Source: Tissierellia bacterium (lineage in GTDB: Bacteria > Bacillota > Clostridia > Tissierellales > Tepidimicrobiaceae). From it: 12,768 nucleotides of DNA. The translations under genes and the position numbers were made by a program. Positions 1-6,991 of this stretch are shown here, in pieces (the first letter of the stretch is position 1; every line of letters starts with the position of its first letter). Under the pieces are notes generated by a model. It saw nothing but the letters and a program-made list of their open reading frames with translations, was not told the origin of the DNA and did not search any database. The stretch is from assembly GCA_012518745.1 (NCBI GenBank), contig JAAYRM010000024.1, forward strand, positions 1 to 12,768. The letters run 5' to 3'.

Positions 1-45
1 CTCCTAAGGCGTGAGTCGGGGGTTCGATTCCTCCCGGGTGCACCA
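1..45 (+). tRNA. tRNA-Arg(CCT), 3' part only
   Basis: The window opens inside a tRNA gene. Bases 1-7 read as an anticodon loop CT-CCT-AA, giving anticodon CCT (Arg, codon AGG). A T-arm follows with loop TTCGATT and stem GGGGG/CCTCC (one G.U pair), then the 3' acceptor strand CGGGTGC, discriminator A and an encoded CCA at 43-45. The acceptor sequence implies a 5' strand GCACCCG lying outside the window, which suits tRNA-Arg. AGG is the dominant Arg codon in the genes of this window, so this is likely a heavily used tRNA. The D-arm and 5' acceptor strand are not visible, so the anticodon assignment rests on loop geometry alone. Confidence 0.85.
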
Positions 46-66
46 TTTTTATTTTGGTGGTTATAT

Positions 67-516
67 ATGGATGAAATCTTTATGAAGTTAGCTTTAGAAG
101 AAGCTTATAAGGCCTTTAGCACCTATGAAGTACCAGTAGGTGCTGTTATTGTTCATGAAGGAAAAGTCATAGCAAGAGGTCATAATAAAAGGGAAAGCTT
201 AAAGGATCCAACAGCCCATGCAGAGATGATTGCCATCAGAAAGGCTAGTAAAAGTTTAAATGGATGGCGCTTATTAGGATGTACTATGTATGTAACCTTA
301 GAACCCTGTAGTATGTGTGCAGGCGCTATAATAAATTCTAGGATAGATAGGTTGGCAGTGGGAGCAAAAGACCCTAAGGCGGGTTGTTGTGGCTCCGTTA
401 TGAATATAGTAAATAATCCTCATTTCAATCATAGGGTGGATACGACCTTTGGAGTATTGGAAGAGGAATGTAGTTCTATTATAAGGGAATTCTTTAAAAA
501 ATTGAGAAAGAAATGA
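67..516 (+). CDS. tadA: tRNA-specific adenosine deaminase TadA
   Basis: This 149-residue zinc deaminase converts adenosine 34 to inosine in the tRNA-Arg(ACG) anticodon, in the cytoplasm. The cytidine/deoxycytidylate deaminase-fold signatures are present: HAEM near residue 52 (zinc-binding His and catalytic Glu) and LEPCSMCAGA near residues 79-88 (the two zinc-binding cysteines). The length and the N-terminal MKLALEEAYKA helix match bacterial TadA. A GGTGG ribosome binding site lies about 7 nt before the ATG. The gene sits tightly between tRNA-Arg and tRNA-Ser, 21 nt after the first and 1 nt before the second, so all three are probably cotranscribed. It ends in TGA, which shows that TGA is a normal stop in this organism; this matters for reading copA. 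Confidence 0.96.
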   Translation: MDEIFMKLALEEAYKAFSTYEVPVGAVIVHEGKVIARGHNKRESLKDPTAHAEMIAIRKASKSLNGWRLLGCTMYVTLEPCSMCAGAIINSRIDRLAVGAKDPKAGCCGSVMNIVNNPHFNHRVDTTFGVLEEECSSIIREFFKKLRKK

Positions 517-517
517 T

Positions 518-607
518 GGAGAGATGTCCGAGAGGTTGAAGGTGGTGGTCTCGAAAACCACTGCACAGCTTGCTGTGCCGAGGGTTCGAATCCCTCTCTC
601 TCCGCCA
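518..607 (+). tRNA. tRNA-Ser(CGA)
   Basis: A complete 90-nt class II tRNA. The acceptor strands GGAGAGA (518-524) and TCTCTCC pair and are followed by G and an encoded CCA (605-607). The anticodon stem GTGGT/ACCAC encloses loop CT-CGA-AA, anticodon CGA, reading TCG Ser codons. The long variable arm GCACAG-CTTG-CTGTGC, typical of tRNA-Ser, and T-loop TTCGAAT are clear. It begins one base after the tadA stop codon. A T-rich stretch after 630 may help end transcription, but the hairpin before it is weak. Confidence 0.96.
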
Positions 608-697
608 ACACTATTGATTGGGATACGTTACCCTTTCTATTTTTTCATATTTAATACTTAGTTAAAATTTAAACTTTCTGACTATTTTGAAAAGTGC

Positions 698-726
698 TTG
701 ACATTTCAGCAGGAAAGGGATATATT
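698..726 (+). promoter_or_regulatory. sigma-A promoter of the NSS transporter
   Basis: A perfect -35 TTGACA (698-703) is separated by 17 nt from a -10 TATATT (721-726). The start point would lie near 733, about 37 nt before the transporter ATG. Confidence 0.8.
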
Positions 727-769
727 CTTAATAATCTAGTCATATATATTTTTCAAAGGGGGGAGTGTA

Positions 770-2140
770 ATGAGCGATAAACTAGATAATAATCGAGAAG
801 GCTTTAAAACTAGTTTTGGCCTGCTTGCAGCAGCTATAGGTTCTGCGGTAGGCTTGGGAAATATATGGAGGTTCCCGTACATTACCGGAATATACGGAGG
901 AGGAGCATTCCTAATAGTCTATCTATTATGCGTTGCTATAATAGGTATTCCTGTTATGATAGCCGAATTTATCATTGGTAGGGAAGGGAAGAGAAATGCC
1001 ATAGGTTCATATCATAGGTTAGCTCCAGAGGAGCCCTGGTTTATAAGTGGAGTCCTGGGAGTCGGTGCTGCATTCCTGATCCTTTCATTCTATGGAGTTG
1101 TAGCTGGATGGACTTTGGAATATATAGTAAGTGCTGCCCTAAACAAATTCGCAGGGCTTGGTGCTGAGGGGGTAGAGAGCTACTTTGTCGGATTTATATC
1201 CGATCCCGTAAAACCAATTATTTGGCAAATTATAGTTATGGGGATAACATCTTTTGTAGTGGCCTCCGGGGTTGAAAAGGGAATTGAAAAGATATCTAAG
1301 ATATTGGTACCGTTGCTATTATTGATAATTATCATATTGGATATAAGGGCTATTACATTACCAGGGGGAAAACCGGGATTGGATTTTCTACTCAAACCTA
1401 ATTTTGCAGAATTATCAAGAGAAGGAATATTGGCGGCTTTGGGCCACGCTTTCTTTTCATTGAGCTTGGGGATGGGCATTATGATCACCTATGGTTCCTA
1501 TATTCCCAGGGATGAAAACCTAAGCATGACCTCGTTGAATATAAGTATTGCAGATACATTGATAGCGGTATTAGCGGGAGTAGCGATATTCCCGGTGGTA
1601 TTCGCTTTTGGAATAGAACCTGGCAGTGGGGCGGGTCTAGTATTTATCACCTTACCAAATGTATTCGTACAGATGCCCGGTGGATATATATTTTCAATTA
1701 TGTTCTTTACATTATTAGCATTAGCTGCGACAACATCTACAATATCATTGTTAGAAGCGGTAGTAGCCTATGTAATGGAAAGGTTTGGAATGGGGAGGGT
1801 AAAGGCTACTATGATTACAGCTCTTTTGATTACATTAGTGGGAATGGTGGCCTCTCTATCAAATGGGCCACTTGGCAGTATACAATTATTTGGAGATAAT
1901 ATATTTGACTTTCTAGATAATATGACCGCGGATTTCTTCCTACCGATATCCGCATTTATAAGCTCCATATTTGTTGGCTGGAGGTTGGATAAGAGCATAG
2001 TTGAGAAACAGCTTACCAATAATGGAACTATCCAGGTACAATATGTAAAGGCGTTGAGCTTCCTATTTAGGATAGTATCGCCGGTAGCTATATTGATAGT
2101 ATTTATTTCGGGAATAGTGGAGAGGTTGGGATTATTCTAG
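770..2140 (+). CDS. sodium-dependent amino acid transporter, NSS/SNF family
   Basis: A 456-residue integral membrane symporter of the neurotransmitter:sodium symporter family (LeuT fold), which takes up an amino acid with Na+. The first membrane segment contains GSAVGLGNIWRFPY (residues 24-37), where A26, V27 and N31 align with the Na+-binding A22, V23 and N27 of LeuT and R34 with the gate Arg30. GGGAF near residues 44-48 and the unwound TM8-like ATTSTISLLEA segment are also family hallmarks. Length and hydropathy fit the short bacterial members with 11 TM segments (MhsT, Tyt1) rather than 12. The start follows an AGGGGGGAG ribosome binding site. The gene is monocistronic, with its own promoter upstream and a strong terminator downstream. 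The substrate cannot be told from sequence; aromatic, hydrophobic or branched amino acids are typical for this subgroup. Confidence 0.92.
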   Translation: MSDKLDNNREGFKTSFGLLAAAIGSAVGLGNIWRFPYITGIYGGGAFLIVYLLCVAIIGIPVMIAEFIIGREGKRNAIGSYHRLAPEEPWFISGVLGVGAAFLILSFYGVVAGWTLEYIVSAALNKFAGLGAEGVESYFVGFISDPVKPIIWQIIVMGITSFVVASGVEKGIEKISKILVPLLLLIIIILDIRAITLPGGKPGLDFLLKPNFAELSREGILAALGHAFFSLSLGMGIMITYGSYIPRDENLSMTSLNISIADTLIAVLAGVAIFPVVFAFGIEPGSGAGLVFITLPNVFVQMPGGYIFSIMFFTLLALAATTSTISLLEAVVAYVMERFGMGRVKATMITALLITLVGMVASLSNGPLGSIQLFGDNIFDFLDNMTADFFLPISAFISSIFVGWRLDKSIVEKQLTNNGTIQVQYVKALSFLFRIVSPVAILIVFISGIVERLGLF

Positions 2141-2151
2141 AGAAGCCTTCT

Positions 2152-2198
2152 AAAACAGAGTTGTGATAGCATACCCTGCTATCACAACTCTGTTTTTT
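2152..2198 (+). terminator. intrinsic terminator after the NSS transporter
   Basis: A perfect 19-bp stem (2152-2170 with 2178-2196; left arm starts AAAACAGAG) with a 7-nt loop ATACCCT, running into six T residues (2193-2198). It starts 11 nt after the transporter stop. The A-run on the left arm gives four T residues on the other strand, so it may also end the convergent pncB transcript. Confidence 0.93.
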
Positions 2199-2220
2199 GA
2201 TTGTGGGAGAATTGTCGACC

Positions 2221-3675
2221 TTATTCATTCTGTTTGAGCAACTGATCCTTTATATCCCATAGGGGTTGGGATAGATCTACAAAATACTGATGAGGATTTT
2301 CAAATCTGAGGACCTCATCCCATAGGTTGTCTATCTGTTCTTTACAATAATCCCTTATATCATTTATAGGTGGGCTATTATAGACGCATTTCCCTTTATC
2401 GAATATTCTAACTAATAATTTTTTAGCATAGAAATTGGTCAATGTCTTTCTCTTCCATGTATATATGGGATGGAATATTTCATAGGGTTTTGAATCATCG
2501 ATCTCCTCGTCATGCAAGGTTATGACATCGGCTATAGCCTTATCGCTGTCCTTATCGAATAATCTATATACCTGTTTAAATGCAGGTATTGTGATCTTGC
2601 CGACATTTTCGCTAACCTTGATCTTAGGAACTATTGTCCCATTTTCTTCAACTGCGGTCAATTTATATACCCCTCCAAAGACTGGCTCGGATCTTGCCGT
2701 TATAAGCCTCTCACCAACTCCGAAGGAATCTATCTTGGCTCCTTGATTCAATAGGTCTCTTATAACATGTTCATCTAGGCTACTAGAGGCCACTATATCG
2801 CAGTCTTCAAACCCTGCCTCATCTAGCATCCTTCTAGATTCCTTGGATAGATATGCAATATCTCCGCTGTCTAATCTAATTCCCTTTGGCCTGAATCCTC
2901 TAGGCACTATTTCCTCATTGAACGCCTTGATGGCATTCGGAATGCCCGATTTCAATACATTATATGTATCGACCAATAGGGTACAATTATCGGGGTAAAG
3001 TCGTGCATATGCTCTGAAGGCATCCAATTCCGTGGGGAATACCTGCACCCAGCTATGTGCCATGGTGCCCAGTGCGGGAATACTGAAGTCCCTATCTACA
3101 ATGGTGCAGGCCGTACCAATGGCGCCACCTATATATGCTGCTCTTGCACCCAATATGGCCCCTTCATATCCTTGGGCCCTTCTAGAGCCAAACTCCATCA
3201 CGGGACGGCCGCGAGCAGCCCGTACTATTCTATTGGTCTTTGTTGCTATTAAACTCTGGTGATTGACGGTTAGCAATACCATAGTTTCGATTATCTGGGC
3301 TTGTATCAAAGGTCCCCTCACTATTACAATGGGCTCCCTAGGGAAAATAGGAGTGCCCTCTGGAATGGCCCAAACATCGCATTCAAACTTAAGATTTCTT
3401 AGATAATCTAAAAAGGTTTCATCAAACATATTCTTTGATCTGAAGTACTCAATATCTTCATCAGAGAACCTAAGGCTTTTTATGTATTCGATCAGCTGCT
3501 CCACACCAGCCATTATGGCGAACCCACCATCATCCGGTATGGATCTAAAAAACATATCGTAATAGGCGATTTCGTCCTGCATATCGTTTTCGAAAAAGCC
3601 ATTAGCCATTGTGAATTCATAGAAATCGGCTAGCATGGTCAGATTCTTCTTCTCTTGCCAATCAATATCATTCAT
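2221..3675 (-). CDS. pncB: nicotinate phosphoribosyltransferase
   Basis: A 484-residue cytosolic enzyme of NAD salvage that joins nicotinate to PRPP to give nicotinate mononucleotide, coupled to ATP hydrolysis. Family marks are TMLADFYEFTMANGFF near the N-terminus (residues 12-28), EFGSRRAQG (161-169), GTMAHS (203-208; H207 is at the site of the phosphorylated His in the family), and the phosphate-binding LDSGD (268-272). I chose ATG 3675-3673 because AAGGAG lies 9 nt upstream and family similarity begins right after it. The reading frame stays open another 29 codons to 3762, but that stretch covers the promoter at 3722-3750. The gene faces the NSS transporter and shares the terminator region with it. 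Confidence 0.95.
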   Translation of the reverse strand: MNDIDWQEKKNLTMLADFYEFTMANGFFENDMQDEIAYYDMFFRSIPDDGGFAIMAGVEQLIEYIKSLRFSDEDIEYFRSKNMFDETFLDYLRNLKFECDVWAIPEGTPIFPREPIVIVRGPLIQAQIIETMVLLTVNHQSLIATKTNRIVRAARGRPVMEFGSRRAQGYEGAILGARAAYIGGAIGTACTIVDRDFSIPALGTMAHSWVQVFPTELDAFRAYARLYPDNCTLLVDTYNVLKSGIPNAIKAFNEEIVPRGFRPKGIRLDSGDIAYLSKESRRMLDEAGFEDCDIVASSSLDEHVIRDLLNQGAKIDSFGVGERLITARSEPVFGGVYKLTAVEENGTIVPKIKVSENVGKITIPAFKQVYRLFDKDSDKAIADVITLHDEEIDDSKPYEIFHPIYTWKRKTLTNFYAKKLLVRIFDKGKCVYNSPPINDIRDYCKEQIDNLWDEVLRFENPHQYFVDLSQPLWDIKDQLLKQNE

Positions 3676-3721
3676 ATTATTTATCTCCTTTTGATTTAGT
3701 GTATAAATCCTCGATACATTA

Positions 3722-3750
3722 ATTATATTCATAAAGTAGATAAAATTCAA
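3722..3750 (-). promoter_or_regulatory. sigma-A promoter of pncB
   Basis: On the minus strand, -35 TTGAAT (3750-3745), a 17-nt spacer, and a perfect -10 TATAAT (3727-3722). The start point would lie near 3715, about 40 nt before the pncB ATG. Its position supports the shorter pncB start at 3675. Confidence 0.75.
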
Positions 3751-3783
3751 CAGGAGTAGCAAAGGATGACGGAAAATCGATTC

Positions 3784-3826
3784 AAAAATAATAGACGGAG
3801 GAAGTTATTCTAGCAACTCCTCCGTC
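3784..3826 (-). terminator. minus-strand terminator of the candidate ncRNA
   Basis: Hairpin between 3826 and 3794: GACGGAGG pairs with CCTCCGTC and, past a one-base bulge, AACT with AGTT, closing a loop of about 8 nt. On the minus strand it is followed by TATTATTTTT (3793-3784). No T-run follows on the plus strand, so it points toward transcription leftward from the gene-free stretch, and it lies just before the pncB promoter. Confidence 0.65.
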
Positions 3827-4113
3827 ATACAACATAGAACCATATACCGTTATTCCAACCCATCTTACTTACATCACTCTTACTTTGCAATTTATTTACG
3901 ACTCTCCTAACTGTTGAAAAAGTAACCGATTTTAAATCTTTCTACACTTGCCTACTTACAGAATGCCTTACTCATTTTTAAAGCTATACATACCTTGAAA
4001 CTTAGAATCCTTGAAACTACAACCAACTGATAAACATATAGGTTGGAGATAACTATGGTTCTATTTGGAACCTCAAGGCTTATTGGTGATAACGGGTATA
4101 TACTTCTGTTCCT
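3785..4113 (-). ncRNA. candidate structured non-coding RNA, family not recognised
   Basis: The 395 bases between feoC and pncB (3763-4157) hold no credible gene. Read on the minus strand they fold well. The 5' end AUAUACC(C)GUUAU (4101-4089) pairs with AUAACGGUAUAU near the 3' end (3853-3842), 12 bp with one bulged C. GGAAC (4112-4108) can extend this with GUUCU (3840-3836). Inside, CCUUGA (4078-4073) pairs with UCAAGG (4014-4009) and closes a three-way junction with hairpins 4072-4057 (GGUUC/GAACC) and 4046-4023 (CCAAC/GUUGG). A -10-like TATAAT at 4125-4120 would start transcription almost exactly at the 5' helix, and a terminator follows at 3826-3784. I saw no marks of tmRNA, RNase P RNA, SRP RNA or a T-box. 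It could be a known clostridial RNA that I do not recognise, or simply a long feo 3' UTR. Confidence 0.5.
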
Positions 4114-4119
4114 ATTATA

Positions 4120-4125
4120 ATTATA
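4120..4125 (-). promoter_or_regulatory. -10 element ahead of the candidate ncRNA
   Basis: Two abutting TATAAT hexamers on the minus strand (4125-4120 and 4119-4114). The first would place the start point near 4113, next to the GGAAC that begins the terminal helix of the putative RNA. I found no good -35 at the right spacing, so this is weak taken alone. Confidence 0.35.
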
Positions 4126-4157
4126 CCCATATCTATGATAATAAACATAAAAATAGA

Positions 4158-4418
4158 CTATTTTTGTAATAATTTATATCCTTTTTCTGTAATGGCGATA
4201 GAGGTTATAAACTCTTTATTGCAGGATCTTGCAAGGGGACAATTACCACAGGATATATTGCAGTTATTAACACCCTTATCCTCAATAATATATCCCATCC
4301 GGATCAGCTGGGAAAATGCATCCTCTATCAAACCCTCCGTCCTATTCAATTTAATAGCTATATTAGCTTTGGATATATAATCTGAATCATTTATTTCTCT
4401 CAACACATCTTTTAACAA
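4158..4418 (-). CDS. feoC: FeoC-like winged-helix Fe-S regulator
   Basis: An 86-residue small cytosolic protein. The N-terminal two-thirds is a winged-helix fold of FeoC type (MLKDVLREIN...SKANIAIKLNRTEGLIEDAFSQLIRMGYI). It is followed by a cysteine cluster C53-x3-C57-x2-C60-x5-C66, the kind that holds an oxygen-sensitive iron-sulfur cluster in FeoC. In the family it modulates FeoB stability or transcription of feo. It is the last gene of the feo operon, 19 nt after the feoB stop. The start is TTG at 4418-4416, with GAGGGGG 7 nt upstream; the ATG overlapping that spacer runs quickly into a stop. The role in this organism is inferred from context and the Cys motif. Confidence 0.8.
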   Translation of the reverse strand: MLKDVLREINDSDYISKANIAIKLNRTEGLIEDAFSQLIRMGYIIEDKGVNNCNISCGNCPLARSCNKEFITSIAITEKGYKLLQK

Positions 4419-4437
4419 GGGATCATCCCCCTCAATC

Positions 4438-6450
4438 TTAATTAAATCCTAATAACGAACCAATTTGAAATACCATTACAGCGACAATCCACCCTATTGC
4501 AAAGGTATATAATGCCATAAATACAGTCCATTTTATGGAACCAGTTTCCTTTTTAATAGTTCCTAGGACAGCGGCGCAGGGTGTATATAGTAGGGTCATG
4601 ACCATATAGGATAGGGCCGTTAATGAGGTGAAATGTTGTTGGATAGAATTAATCAATAGGCTACCCTCCTCGGCATATTCCCCTGCATATAGAAGCCCTA
4701 AGGTGCCCACAACTGCCTCCTTAGCAGGTAGTCCGGCAAACAATGCAACGGAGGCTTGCCAATTACCAAAGCCAGCAGGCATTAATATTGGGGCTAGGAA
4801 TGTACCCATTCTACCCAAGATAGTAAATTGACCATATGGCTCAGCGGATGCAGGTAATACTGCTAATACCCATACTAGGGTAACGACTGCAAATACGGTA
4901 GTGCCGGCTCTTTTTAAGAAGCCGTAAATATTATCCCACATATTTCTTAGAACATTTTTAATGGTTGGCATCCTATATGGCGGCAATTCCATTATTAAAT
5001 ATGATGATTCACCTTTAAATAGGGTTTTACTAAATACTTTGGCCATTATAAGGGCTATCATTATACCCAATGTATATAATGAAAACAGTATCAAGCCCCC
5101 ATGATTTGGGAAGAATGCAGCGATAAACACCGAGTATATTGGCAATTTAGCCCCACAGGACATAAATGGGTTTATAAGGGTGGTTATCATCCTATCCTTT
5201 TTATTATCCAAGGTTCTAGTCGACATAATTCCGGGAACATTGCAACCAAAACCGATGATCATCGACACAAAGGCCCTTCCCTGTAGGCCCAGCCTTCTCA
5301 TTAAATTATCCCAGACATATGCGGCCCTGGCCATATATCCACTATCCTCTAGGAAACCGAGCAATAGGTATAGGATTGTAATCAATGGAACGAATTCAAT
5401 GACCGCCCCAACCCCATTTATAGCCCCATCGATTATAAAGGATATAAACCAATTTGGTGCCTTTATAGCAATTAGAAATACTTGAATCAGTCCACCTAGA
5501 TTCTCGATTAAACTAACTGCAGCTTCTCCCAATATTTCCTCTCCAATCTCAAAGGTGAGTTGGAAGACGACGAACATTATAATTGCAAATATGGGAACAC
5601 CTAAGTACTTATTGGTAACAATTCTATCTATCCTATCCGTAAGGGTGGTGGACTCTTCTTGGGGTCTTTTAACAGCCCCCTCTGTAACCCTATGCGCAAA
5701 GGCATATCTGGAATCGATTATTTCAAGCTCAAAGTTTTCGCTGCTATGGTATTTAAAGAAATCTTCGATATTCCTCATCGAATCATCGCTGATATCGGAT
5801 TCCTCAAGTTTTTGGAGGACCTCCTCATCATTTTCAACGATCTTGAGGGCTGTCCATCTTATAGGATAGGGTAATTTTTCATCCTTAAGCACATTCTCTA
5901 TATATTCAATATGATGATTGATAATCTCATTATATTGCAACGGACTGCCAGTCCCTATATCCCCATATATCATATCTATAGAGGCTTGCATAATATCTTC
6001 AATCCCTATCCCCTTGGATGCTATGGTAGGAATTACGGGGATGCCCAGTTTCTTCGATAGCTTCCCTATATCAAATTGAATATTCTTCCTCTCCGCTTCA
6101 TCCATCATATTCAATGCGATAACAACCTTTTTACCCATCTCGAGTAATTGGGTGGTGAGATATAGGTTTCTCTCTATATTATTCGCATCTACAACATCTA
6201 TGATCACATCCGGATTTCCAGATAAAATGAAATCCCTTGCAATTACTTCATCCTCTGAAAAGGCGCCTAGGCTATAGGTCCCAGGGAGATCTACTATATT
6301 GTACTCCTTTCCCTTAAAATTTAATTTGCCTTCCTTCTTTTCTACTGTAACCCCGGGCCAATTCCCCACATGTTGATTAGAGCCTGTGAGAGCATTGAAC
6401 AATGTGGTCTTGCCACTATTGGGGTTTCCAACTAAAGCGATAGTGCGCAA
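4438..6450 (-). CDS. feoB: ferrous iron transporter FeoB
   Basis: A 670-residue membrane protein that imports Fe2+. The N-terminal G domain has G1 GNPNSGKT (residues 8-15), G2 Thr35 in NWPGVTVE, G3 DLPG (54-57) and G4 NMMD (114-117). A helical linker follows, then a polytopic membrane part carrying two Gate repeats, with the cysteines in GFGCNVPG, SCGAKLP and TPCAAV near the expected pore positions. The length is typical for Firmicutes. The start is TTG (6450-6448): the motif-bearing sequence begins at once, an AGGAAGGTGATG Shine-Dalgarno lies upstream, and the nearby ATG is followed by a stop after one codon. It sits between feoA (63 nt upstream) and feoC (19 nt downstream) in one transcription unit. 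Confidence 0.96.
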   Translation of the reverse strand: MRTIALVGNPNSGKTTLFNALTGSNQHVGNWPGVTVEKKEGKLNFKGKEYNIVDLPGTYSLGAFSEDEVIARDFILSGNPDVIIDVVDANNIERNLYLTTQLLEMGKKVVIALNMMDEAERKNIQFDIGKLSKKLGIPVIPTIASKGIGIEDIMQASIDMIYGDIGTGSPLQYNEIINHHIEYIENVLKDEKLPYPIRWTALKIVENDEEVLQKLEESDISDDSMRNIEDFFKYHSSENFELEIIDSRYAFAHRVTEGAVKRPQEESTTLTDRIDRIVTNKYLGVPIFAIIMFVVFQLTFEIGEEILGEAAVSLIENLGGLIQVFLIAIKAPNWFISFIIDGAINGVGAVIEFVPLITILYLLLGFLEDSGYMARAAYVWDNLMRRLGLQGRAFVSMIIGFGCNVPGIMSTRTLDNKKDRMITTLINPFMSCGAKLPIYSVFIAAFFPNHGGLILFSLYTLGIMIALIMAKVFSKTLFKGESSYLIMELPPYRMPTIKNVLRNMWDNIYGFLKRAGTTVFAVVTLVWVLAVLPASAEPYGQFTILGRMGTFLAPILMPAGFGNWQASVALFAGLPAKEAVVGTLGLLYAGEYAEEGSLLINSIQQHFTSLTALSYMVMTLLYTPCAAVLGTIKKETGSIKWTVFMALYTFAIGWIVAVMVFQIGSLLGFN

Positions 6451-6513
6451 TTAATTCATCACCTTCCTGTCTAAGCAATAATAAGCTGTTAAAATAAATT
6501 GCTATAATCCCAT

Positions 6514-6738
6514 CTATCCATCTACCATTATCTTTTGGGCTAGTCCCCTGCCCACAGCGACTTTATTTCCGAACAACGAAACTATTACAGGGCCGAAATC
6601 GTTTTTGATAACCTTAATCTTTGCACCTGTATTAAATCCCATCTCATATAGCCTCCTAGTTGCACAGCCACCGGCACAGATTCTTTTAACCGTAGCCGCA
6701 TCCCCACAACGCAATTCACATAGGGAAATATTCATCAT
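6514..6738 (-). CDS. feoA: ferrous iron transport protein FeoA
   Basis: A 74-residue SH3-like cytosolic partner of FeoB. The pattern L-x-x-x-x-x-G-x-x-(A/V)-x-V-x-x-I, the RRLYEMGF segment and the closing VAVGRGLAQKIMV strand are typical of FeoA. It is the first gene of the feo operon, under a Fur box. Two ATGs stand in tandem (6738 and 6735). AAAGGAGG is only 4 nt before the first but 7 nt before the second, so the protein may begin at the second Met. It has three cysteines in the first 25 residues (CELRCGDAATVKRICAGGC region includes four), more than many FeoA proteins; I attach no function to this. Confidence 0.93.
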   Translation of the reverse strand: MMNISLCELRCGDAATVKRICAGGCATRRLYEMGFNTGAKIKVIKNDFGPVIVSLFGNKVAVGRGLAQKIMVDG

Positions 6739-6768
6739 GGCCCCTCCTTTCGTAAAAAACTCCGCTAT

Positions 6769-6783
6769 TGATAATCGTTATCA
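6769..6783 (-). promoter_or_regulatory. Fur box of the feo operon
   Basis: TGATAATCGTTATCA matches the 7-1-7 Bacillus Fur consensus TGATAATNATTATCA at all but one base. It lies 31 nt upstream of the feoA start. Iron-replete Fur would be expected to repress feoABC. I could not fix the -35 and -10 elements with confidence. Confidence 0.8.
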
Positions 6784-6907
6784 TTATGGTAATACATATA
6801 TATGAAAAAAGCAATAGATAGGTATAATATATTTAGATGAAAGGGATCGAGGCCCATTTAGCAGGGTATAAAAACATACCATTATCACACCCTAATCCAA
6901 CAGGGGG

Positions 6908-6936
6908 TTTACAAATCGAACAAAGTATATTATAAT
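6908..6936 (+). promoter_or_regulatory. sigma-A promoter of the copper operon
   Basis: -35 TTTACA (6908-6913, one mismatch), a 17-nt spacer and a perfect -10 TATAAT (6931-6936). The predicted start is near 6943, giving a leader of about 50 nt before the copA ATG at 6992. That placement independently supports the long copA reading: it would leave a 500-nt leader if translation began only at 7442. Confidence 0.85.
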
Positions 6937-6945
6937 AAATACAAG

Positions 6946-6966
6946 ACACCACCCCCGGGGTGGGGT
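6946..6966 (+). promoter_or_regulatory. candidate CsoR operator
   Basis: A G/C-block inverted repeat centred on C6956: left half ACACCACCCC, right half GGGGTGGGGT, nine of ten positions complementary. CsoR-type copper sensors bind pseudo-palindromes with runs of C followed by runs of G near the promoter. This one sits immediately after the predicted start point of the copA-csoR transcript, so CsoR bound there would block transcription until Cu(I) releases it. The assignment rests on the shape of the site and its position. Confidence 0.65.
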
Positions 6967-6991
6967 GTAGGACAGAATAGGAGTTGATAAG

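Noticed and set aside
514..516. Genome-wide reassignment of TGA (to Trp or Cys) as an explanation for the copA TGAs.
   Set aside because: tadA ends in TGA at the usual family length, and Cys is encoded by TGT/TGC throughout, including the second Cys of each copA metal site. Trp would not suit the motif.
3676..3762. Longer N-terminus for nicotinate phosphoribosyltransferase.
   Set aside because: The extension lacks a ribosome binding site, is hydrophobic and low-complexity at its start, and overlaps a good promoter. AAGGAG stands before the ATG at 3675.
3785..4113. The feoC-pncB gap as tmRNA, RNase P RNA, SRP RNA or T-box leader.
   Set aside because: None of the invariant sequences of these RNAs that I would expect to see is present, and there is no CCA-type 3' end or antiterminator bulge.
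6837..6935. A 32-codon open frame upstream of copA.
   Set aside because: It has no ribosome binding site, no recognisable domain, and runs through the copA promoter. Chance is the simpler explanation.
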